Shown here in pieces: positions 55,470 through 64,000 of a stretch of DNA of 64,000 nucleotides. The stretch's first letter is position 1, and each line of letters starts with the position of its first letter. Below the pieces are notes generated by a model. It did no database searches, had not been told where the DNA came from, and saw only the letters and a list, made by a program, of their open reading frames with translations. A program made the translations under genes and the position numbers. The DNA lies in assembly GCF_945859685.1 (NCBI RefSeq), contig NC_079149.1, forward strand, positions 126,506,065 to 126,570,064. Reading direction: 5' to 3'. The DNA is from Eupeodes corollae (lineage: Eukaryota; Arthropoda; Insecta; Diptera; Syrphidae).

Positions 55470-57270
55470 AAACAAAAATGTCAAATAGGAGCAAGATAGA
55501 GGGCGTTTACATAATTTATGGTTTCTAAAGTTTGACAAATGTCAAACATGGTTTACATACCATTTGCAGTGCAAATAAAACACTTAATTTAAGGAAGACC
55601 GTATCATTTTAAAATGATGATGTTCTTATTGTTAACATCTGTAAGAAAAAACTTGGGTTTTACAATCAAATAATAATTTCTTTCTTCGGACTCATAACTT
55701 TGGCAACCGATTGATCCTTGAAAGAAGAAAAGAAAACTGAATTAAAAAACGCTGCACAAATCTAATTTTGAAATGAATCGCTATAAGAAATTGGTTATAT
55801 AATAAATAGCCCTGCTGTAATCTTTATTGTGTAGTATTTCTGAACATACCCACAAACAAATCCTCGCCCTCTAGGGTGAAATAACCCTTTAAAGAAACTT
55901 ACATTTGTCTATGTGAATATCCTATTAAATTCCTACAGAACGCTTATTCGAAGGTCAGATCACTCATTTACTGTAAACTTTGCTTAAGGCCAATGTCACA
56001 GTAGTTACATTGTGCATTTTTCAAAATCGAGAGCATCAAAGTGACCCCTATTTGGCAGCTGAAGAAAAACATAAATGATTCCGATTTCGCAGATGGACAA
56101 CCACACTCCGCCATTGGAACGCGTCAATTTTTACTCACTAAGAAATTACCGAAGGTATAAATCTAAAGAATGGTTAACTTCCTACCTCCATTATTGTCAA
56201 ATTGTTATTAATTTATCGGATTTCATTTTCAACCCGTAATCAAAAAACAGCTGTTCTATATAAAAGTAGGTTAAATTGTGGTTGATGGTTCCGTCTTCTT
56301 TTGAATCCATTATGGCATCCATAGATCTCAACAAAGTAATGACATTTAGTACTGTTTGTGTGCTTTATTATTTGAACCAATTTTTGTTTAGATAATTTTC
56401 AGGTAGTTGGAGCTATTTCCAATTTCGATTTGTTCTACTTACAATCATTGATTTCGCACACGACCATTTATTAGGTATGAGTGTCAGAGTGCCAGCTATG
56501 GAATTGTTTTGTTTCCTCTTAGGTATGTCCCCTACCTGGTTTTTGGATTTAGTTCAAGTGAGACAAAGAAATCGAGTTCAAATTTATCATCTGCTTACCG
56601 TTATTTTTTTCTTATGTCAAATTATCTACAGCACACGAAGGCACGAAAAAGATGAAAAAAATATGTGGGCATATTGAAAGGGGAATCCACAAAATAATAA
56701 AACAAGATGTAGAAATTCAAAGATGTCCGAATCTTCAAAGTCACAAAGAAGAAGACAGAAAACAGTGCATCTGTCACACTTTTTCTTCTGTTGAGATTTT
56801 CTTAAACCAGAAACCTTTTGCGAAGATGTTACAAAAACTCAAATATTTTATTTTTCTGTTTGGTTATTTAACCTTGACAAGGCCGTTGGCGGATGAACTT
56901 CTTTTATTTCGAATTTGAATTCCCCCACGCTTTCGTATGTTTTTTCGTTTTTTCGTTTTCTCTTTTTATCTTTTATGCTCCTACATCCTACACACATGTT
57001 CTTTTTTTTTATTTATTGCATTTCATTGTGGACTTTTTGGGGAATTATGTAGGTCTCCCTCATATTTTAGTTGTTATGAACTTTCAGATTAGTTGGTCTC
57101 AATTTTGCAAGTTAAGTATTTCACATTAATAAACTTTATGGTAATTTTAAACAGTTATAAAGCGGTCATTTTAATGAGAACACATTTTGGATTTTTCTTT
57201 GTTTTATTTTTTAGATAGCTTTTGTATGCAGTTGACTGTGTTCTTATAGGAAATATAAAATGTTGAAAAA
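55470..57270. other. Intergenic, no gene seen
   Basis: AT-rich. Several short open frames near 56480-57130 are hydrophobic or low-complexity and match nothing I know. Confidence 0.5.
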
Positions 57271-57276
57271 TAAAAT

Positions 57277-57348
57277 CTCCCCGACGGGGAATTGAACCCC
57301 GGTCTCCCGCGTGACAGGCGGGGATACTGACCACTATACTATCGAGGA
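57277..57348 (-). tRNA. tRNA-Asp (GTC)
   Basis: A 72-nt minus-strand gene without intron. The acceptor stem TCCTCGA pairs with TCGGGGA (one T-G pair), the discriminator is G, and the D region is TAGTATAGTGGTCAGTAT. The anticodon stem CCCGC-CTGTCAC-GCGGG places GTC at 57315-57313. The T arm CCGGGGTTCAATTCCCCG includes box B GGTTCAATTCC. A T-rich terminator (ATTTTATTTTT) follows the 3' end. All stems pair, so the gene should be functional. Confidence 0.97.
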
Positions 57349-57359
57349 TATGAATAAAA

Positions 57360-60300
57360 AGCTTCAGGCATTTTTTCTCGAGTTTTCAAAGCTATTTTTA
57401 GAAATATTGTTCATTGTTCTATCGTGTAAATCTCTTTTGTTGTTCACTTACCTTCGACTGTCATCTTTGAACATAAAACCTATATGCTACTGTCATCGAG
57501 GAGATTCTTCGGTGGCGGCACCTAGTGTCTGCGATAACATTAGCTCATGCAGACTTAACCTTTTGTAAATAAAATCTCCAACAACACATTACGGCTACGA
57601 CTTACGTTAAAAAATTGCTCAGTGATAGTATTTAAGGGTTTATGTAAAAAGCTATCATCTGTCAAGTTTAAATTTTTAAGGGTGATCAATCACTTTACTG
57701 CACAAATGACACATACGGAAAGTTTAACAAAAATTCAATTAATTTTCGGGATTTACAGGACATCAGAACTGACCAATAAGATTTACATCAATTTCCATCA
57801 GTTAACAATTTTCATTATCTGATTTTGTAATATTCATTTTATTCTCCAAATATTGGTAGATGGCCCTTATACCTGCAGAAGCATTTGGATTGTGTTTTGA
57901 CACTTCAGGAAGGTGCCCATAACCTACCACAGATATGCGTTGTCAATTTTTTTTACATAAAAAGAACGTTAAACGTCAAAATTTGATAACTAGATAAGAA
58001 AATGATTCATTGATTGAACAGCACAACAATAATCCTCTATAAGACCATTAATAACAAATGTTTCCCTCATAAACTTCTAATTTGACCTTTGACATACGAT
58101 AGGTATTATAATTACATGTCTACAAGATAAAATTTTAATGCATTTCGATCCTAAATTCCAATTAAGGTTTTCATTTTGTTATAAAGCCTCAGAACTTCCT
58201 TGCAAGATGACAATGATGGCACTGTTCGAGTATTATAGAGGTAGGTAAGAACTTATTAATCTTCGTCATCTTTTTTTTTTTTAAACACTCGCGTCGCGCC
58301 AACCTTGTTGAGGAATTGAGTATTATCTTTGACAGCTTGAGCTGTCAGACAACCTTCAGAACAGAACACTCCAACTCCAGATACATAGAAGAATTAGAAA
58401 AGACTTGTTTTATATTTTCTTTAATTGTTTTTTCCATTTTTATAAAGCGCCACTGTGTGTCTGTTTTCGTCTGTCTGCTTATTTCTATGGCATTGCATCA
58501 GTTCGATTCGAATAGAAAGGGGATCGAGATAAGAATCATTTAATGTAATTTGATTAATGTCCAGAGGAAAATAAATTAAATTGGCGCCCACTTAAGAACT
58601 CCCAAAGAGTATGCAACAGCTGCAACGAGCGAGAGACTGACACTTAAGATTAAATTTAAAATAAGTATAAGTTGAAAGTAATATGAGGATTTGAAGTGTC
58701 AGTTTTGTTGGATGACATTGACTTTCGCTATTAACCGATCTCGGTTTTATCTTGAACTGTCCTTCCTGGAGAATAATAAGTTCTCCTTTGTGACGCATTA
58801 CATCACAATCAGCACCTTGTTCCTTATTGTTGGGATGAGGTAAACCGGAATCTGGTCAGGTCAGAAAGGACTCAAAGTCATCTTCTTTCGGCACTCTGGG
58901 TGGCATAAATAAAGGCGCGCTGATAGTGCGTCAAAAATTATTTATCAACAGAACAGGATGCAGCAGGATTATTGTCCTCGATTCTGAACAAACAGAAGTT
59001 TTATGGATTTGCTTCTAGAAATTCTCCTGGATCACCAAAGAAAGTCCATAAATCTGATAATGAAGCATAAGACTATAAACCTTTAAAATAAAAAGAAGCA
59101 CGCGGCTAAATATCTACGTCAGGTAAAAATTTCTACGTGTTTGATCGTTCGGTGTGGTAAAAACCCAAAGAAATCACGACCAAAACGACGTAATCAAGTG
59201 TGAAGAATTATTTCAGCGGGATGTCGCATTCTAATGAAAAGATTTTGTATTTTTATTTTTTGTCATATACCTGAGTGTAAATATTGACATCAAAACTATG
59301 GATGATGGTTTTATAACACACAAAGTCGGAAAATAACAGAGAGGATTAGAAGAATACAATAGGATTTGACAGACGGTATATTGAATCTTATATTGACAAG
59401 TGAATGTATTATGATTCATGATGCACTTCATCTGAATTCTGACAAAGAAGTTTAACAAACGTTGACATGATAACATAATGTAGATAAGAGTCGTATATAA
59501 TGTTTAGTGACGCACAGAGATGTGTTTTGTATTTTCCAAAATTTTTTAGAAAATAGATAAGAATGTTTGAACAGATTTAATGTCAAATGAGGATTGGATT
59601 GAACATTTTCTTGGAAATCCAGTTTCAAGTATGAATTATGACATATGTCAGTTTGCAAAAAGCAAGGAAATAGAGTAAAGATTCTATATTTGTGTAATAA
59701 ATAAACGAATTCACCCTTCAATCCAATCCAAAAAAGAAATAAATGACCATTGGATGTCAACAGAACAAAATCTAATGAAGAGATCTGAACTGTCATCCAC
59801 TGAAAATTGTATCTCTTTGACTCCTAATTTGTTTATTTTGATCCCACTCATTTCAAAAATAGAGTTCGAGATACGACAACTGACACTGAAAACTTCCCCT
59901 TGGTGCCCTTTAAAATAAATATCTTCTTGCAATAAGACAAATGGACAATGTATGTAATCAATAATTGAAATTTTATTGGATTTTGTTTAACAACTGTCCG
60001 TTGGATTTTTCTATAAATTTTACTGAATGTTAACAACGACATTTTTAATAGAATGACATATAAATATCTTTTTTTTTAGTTCAATACATTTTTGGCAGTT
60101 TTTAATTGTTATAAAAAGTAACTGTCAATTGATGTAAAATTATGCTAGATGTCAAAAACGCTATTCTGCATTGCACACAATTACTCTGGAGTTAATATCG
60201 TGTTTTGTTCATAAAATATTTAAGGTGACAGTTGACCCTTTTGTCGTGTTGTAATTGTTATTGCAAAATACAAAGTGACAAACTGGAATACATTTTTTCT

Positions 60301-61470
60301 CTTTCATTTTCTAGTTAAAAAGGGACAGAGAAGTGAGGCAAATGAGTTAGACCGAGATAAAGGGATGAAAAGTCAAAATGTGTTACTCAAAATATTCCAA
60401 TGTAAACACTAAAATATAGTATTTTTTTTAATTTACATTCAATCTTTTAAGGGTACTAGGTGTCACTTTTATTTGACAAATGGTTAAGGTGGTGTTCACA
60501 TTGAGTTTATATTTAACACTACCTTATTTTGCTCTATACAAAGTCCCCAATACGACCCTTCATCTATTTAAAATGTATCTGTAGTGGTTTTTGACATTTA
60601 GTTGATAAATTGAGAGCTTTTGTTTGAATACAATTTGTAGATTTTCCAAATTTCTAAGTCTCATGTTACACTATTTATTAAAGTAATTTTATGTACTTTG
60701 CTTCTGTTTTTTAATCAGCTACCTGTATCTGTTTTTTATTAATAGCATCATTTAATTAAGTTAATCCAGCAATTAAAAATAAAGTGTTCAATATTGAAAA
60801 CAATATCCAAAGATAAAGGAACAAAATAAAATATGTAACTTTGACACATAGTAGTTTAAGGCCCAGTTAACATCAAGTTTCAAATTAATGATCCCATGTT
60901 TTACCAAAATTATTTTAATGGAGAATCGAAACAAGATTACAAAAACACAAGACAAATAATTCACAGGTAACAATTTATGTATGGCTTCAACACCTAAGGC
61001 CAATGATTCTTCTTGTTTTGTAATAATATGATCTTTTCTTTGTTACAATGTATCTTCATTTTGTTTTAAGAAAAGGAAGTCGTGAGGTTTATTACATGTT
61101 TTTTTCAGGTGATCCAAATGAGACTTCATCAAACACACCCAAGGCTAAGACTTGACCCGTATCTTATTACCAACATCATATATTGCACCTGTAACTTGTT
61201 GATATTTGAACAAGTCTCCAACCCAAAACTCAAATAAACATATTTCAAAGTTTATTCAAAGGTTATTTGACCTAGGAAACATTTTATATGAGTCAATCTA
61301 CTCCTGAACAATAGAATTTGGTCCTCGATGTTTTTTTGAACGGCACCGCCACTATAAAGCAGCGCAACGTCTCACCGTCACCTCTGGATGCCTTTTTTTC
61401 CTGTTCTACCTGGGGTTCCATTTTTTGTTTTCTTCCTTGATTCCTTCCTTCTTCACCTGTCCACGGTGTG
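57360..61470. other. Intergenic, no gene recognised
   Basis: AT-rich with many TTTGACA words. A less AT-rich stretch at 58840-59220 (GGCACTCTGGGTGGCATAAA) might be an old coding or repeat fragment, but no frame holds. An isolated TTGGCGCCCACTT at 58580 resembles half of the primer-binding-site motif. Confidence 0.45.
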
Positions 61471-61478
61471 TACATATT

Positions 61479-61757
61479 TTATGGTGGAAATGGAAACTGG
61501 ATGTTGATTATTATGAAACCATTATGAGCGCATGTAAACATTTGTGTCCTTGCGATGTGTCGGCTCGACAGGTCCTTAATAGCTTTATAGCTGCTATACC
61601 CCCAATCGTTATAACGATAACGTTGTTCGTCGGTATAGTAGTCAAGTCGCTGTAGGTTGGTTGGTTGGACGGAAGCAGGTGTGGCTGAGGTTAATGTCCA
61701 CAAATAAAATAAAACACAATCAAATAAAATAAAAGAAAGAAAAGTTGACGCATGCAA
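61479..61757 (-). CDS. Possible secreted-peptide exon, 92 residues
   Basis: The open frame starts MHASTFLSFILFDCVLFYLW, a good signal-peptide shape, with likely cleavage after TLTSA. A polar stretch follows (LQRLDYYTDEQRYRYNDWGY, then SSYKAIKDLSSRHIARTQMF) whose base composition is more balanced than its surroundings. The last residues (GFIIINIQFPFPP) may be past a splice site. I recognise no family. It could be the first exon of an unrelated gene or a chance frame; the plus-strand frame over it is probably its shadow. Confidence 0.28.
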   Translation of the reverse strand: MHASTFLSFILFDCVLFYLWTLTSATPASVQPTNLQRLDYYTDEQRYRYNDWGYSSYKAIKDLSSRHIARTQMFTCAHNGFIIINIQFPFPP

Positions 61758-61759
61758 AT

Positions 61760-62530
61760 AGGCGAGTCCCCGTTTAGGTTGTTATAAAGTCGTGCCTCGC
61801 TAATTCCACTAATTTCATTCATATTGTTCGCAAAAGGTTCGTTTGGTACACAAAACACAACAAAAAACAAAACACCGCAGACATTCTCATTGACAAGGAA
61901 TTTATAATTTTGCGACCATCACGACTGCGAATGCGGAGTTTAACTTTAACTGGTTTTGAAATTTTTGAATGAAGTTGTTGGACAACTTTTTTAATGTTGG
62001 ATCATTTGCATTTTTGGGTTGTTTATAGATACAACTGTAACCATACGTCAGTGAGGGCCTAAGTGATGTTTATTTATGTTTTTTGGTTTTAAGTTAAGGC
62101 GGCTAATTATGTTCATATTTTTTAATGGAATTTTAATTGAAACCAATTATCCTTTGAAGAAGGAGACACTAGAAACTGATACCTGGAAACAGGTAAATGT
62201 CAAAATTTGGACTCAATTTATAGGGGAAGAAATTTGTCAATTTAATAACATATATGACGTCTGTAGTTCGGCAATTATAGTTCATAACTGATCCTTAATC
62301 CAATAGTCATTTATAAATAGGGTAGGTTATTATACGTAATAAATCAGAGGCGCCATACAAAAGAGGCACTCTATTCGAGTCTAACGACTAATTATACAAA
62401 AGTGCTGCCTTTTCTTACCCTGGGTCAGCAGCTTCAAACAAACTGACACCGAAAGATAAACTAAAAATTCAAATCGGGTTCAAATAAATCTTTTATGTTA
62501 CTCAATAATATAATTCAACCACAATTGAAC
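61760..62530. other. Intergenic, no gene seen
   Basis: AT-rich with a few GC-richer words near 61780-61930; nothing recognised. Confidence 0.5.
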
Positions 62531-62536
62531 TATAAG

Positions 62537-62955
62537 AGACCGTTCACACGATTCGATATTTTCACCGTATCAGATATTTTCTTGATTCGGTGTCTTTCGG
62601 TTGAAGTGTTCAGGTGTTACGGTAATTTTACCGTACACCGTACTCAACCCACTACGACTATATATTAGCAATAAATTATTCGACGAAAAATGACGCACTA
62701 TCGGTCAAAATATCGAATCGTCTGAACGCACTGTCTATAAATACATTGCCACGATGAGCCAAATCGGTTTTTTTTTTACCCTACGACGAAAAACGATTTG
62801 CAAAGACAAAATCGACCTAATCGATAATTTTACCGTATACAAGTAAAAGCCGTATCGTCTGAATATGCTCATTTAAATTATATTGACACTGGCTTATATG
62901 TACGTAAAATCGACGATACGGCAGAACCGCCGATTCGGGATCGTGTGAACGGGCT
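62537..62955. mobile_element. MITE-like element with CCGTTCACACGAT ends
   Basis: AGACCGTTCACACGAT at the left and ATCGTGTGAACGGGCT at the right are inverted repeats. The 419-bp interior is built from related words (ACCGTA, TATCGAATCGTCTGAAC, CCGTATCGTCTGAAT) in both orientations, giving strong folding potential. No coding content. Superfamily unknown. Confidence 0.7.
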
Positions 62956-63199
62956 TTAACTAAGTCAATAAAATAGGAACCTTAAAATTGTTAATTTTTA
63001 GATAAAATATTGAACCACATTTTTTTATAACAAAAAAGACATTTGTAAAAAGGTCAACTTTTGACTGTCAAATGGTTTTCAGATTAAATACTAAATGGAC
63101 GCTTTAAAGACTACTTATTTTGACGTCTCCTCATTTTATCTCCTTCCCAATAGTTTATTAAGATATTGAAATATGTCAGCCTACTTCCTTAACTAATTG

Positions 63200-64000
63200 G
63201 AAAAAAGATGGTGAAATGTCAGAATTATTTGCCAATATGAACAACGGAACAAGGCCCAATATAAAATGTATTGATAAAATATTTGACATTTAAATCAAAG
63301 TCATTTATATAAGTTTTGACTGATCTCGTGTCGAAAAAATCATCCTGGGTAGGTGAATTTTTAGAAAGCTTAGTCAAAAAAATTGAAATACATAGTTGTC
63401 AAAAATAATACAAAATTTCAACTATTTACAAAAAGCAGACATCGTTTGCCTTTCAACCACCAGTTGGAAAACAGATAAAGTGGCGAAACATCAGAATGAG
63501 TCGTCTCAAAAAAGCCAATGTGAACAAAGTGTTAAAATTATTGAAAGAAAATCTTTATATTTTAAACAAAATTAAAGTCTTTTATCTAAGTTTTGATTTT
63601 GAAAGATAAAGTGGTGAAACGTCAAAATGAGTCACCTCAGAAAAACCGAATCTGAACATAGTGTTACATACAAATTATTGACAGGAAATGTTTATATTTT
63701 AATCAAAATCAAAGTCTTTTATAGAAGTTTTGATTTTGACGTTCACTGGAGGAACACAATGGCTGCTTCCAGCGATAGGTGAATTTTTAGATAGCTTATT
63801 CGATGAGGTAAACTAAAATAGATGTCAAAAATAAAAAGCAGCCAGGAATGTAGATTTCGATCTGTCAAAAAAGCAGACAAAAATGTAGATTTCGAGGTAC
63901 AAAATGATTGTTTAAAAAAATGTAAACTCAACCTTCAGGTGCATTCAAATTTAACCATATGATTAATCATATTTTCTGTGAGATAGTCAAAACATCAGAA
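63200..64000. repeat. Diverged tandem repeats
   Basis: Units near 63204, 63474 and 63605 share GATAAAGTGG(C/T)GAAAC(A/G)TC, AATGAGTC, and AAATCAAAGTC-TTTAT-AAGTTTTGA-TTTGA. A larger direct repeat (TAGGTGAATTTTTAGA-AGCTTA) recurs at 63354 and 63778. It continues to the window edge. No coding frame. Confidence 0.6.

Noticed and set aside
58580..58592. Further primer-binding-site copy outside the Traf4 intron
   Set aside because: Only the GGCGCCCA half matches and the flanks differ from the arrays.
59711..59932. Minus-strand open frames around 59.2-60.0 kb as a gene
   Set aside because: Overlapping frames of chance length in AT-rich DNA, no start context, no motif and no splice sites that join them.

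Overview
This is eukaryotic, AT-rich, repeat-laden genomic DNA from an insect, most likely a higher fly (Brachycera). The evidence is short 54-67 nt GT-AG introns, a fly-like RING-less Traf4 orthologue, a Psf2 orthologue, an Inr+DPE core-promoter match, a tRNA-Asp gene and insect transposon families. Species cannot be read from the sequence; nothing is bacterial or viral.

Layout. 1-2.6 kb: most of a PIF/Harbinger DNA transposon with an apparently intact two-gene complement, a Myb/SANT-like protein on + and a four-exon transposase on -. 3.3-5.9 kb: two decayed hAT-like genes with a tRNA-like SINE head between them. 6.7-8.4 kb: an unrecognised small single-exon gene, then Psf2, a GINS/CMG replicative-helicase subunit with an E2F-type site about 100 bp upstream. 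10-11 kb: a candidate inverted-repeat element with a decayed reading frame. 12.0-15.3 kb: a complete Merlin (IS1016/IS1595-like) transposon with about 0.5-kb terminal inverted repeats, a 9-bp target duplication and an uninterrupted two-exon transposase. 16-24 kb: a dispersed repeat in two copies, a LINE relic, a MITE, and a Tc1-like relic inserted in one of the repeat copies.

25.3-49.7 kb: Traf4 on the minus strand, reconstructed from three phase-0 coding exons into a 476-residue protein. Its 22.7-kb first intron carries the strangest material: four clusters, 19 copies in total, of a motif matching the primer-binding site for tRNA-Lys (the 3' end of tRNA-Lys including CCA), in both orientations with no gag/pol, and a separate ~165-bp tandem array centred on a TTGACAG(C/T)TGTCAA palindrome.

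51-55.5 kb: a three-level nest. An inverted-repeat element was split by a 5'-truncated LINE (15-bp target duplication, poly-A tail), and the LINE was split by a 119-bp insert. 57.3 kb: tRNA-Asp(GTC). 57.4-64 kb: no gene I can recognise, one possible secreted-peptide exon, a MITE, and diverged tandem repeats.

Only Psf2, Traf4, tRNA-Asp and perhaps the small gene at 6.7 kb look like host genes. No operon-like or novel multi-gene system is visible. The most unusual signals are the arrays in the Traf4 intron and the two apparently intact DNA transposons.
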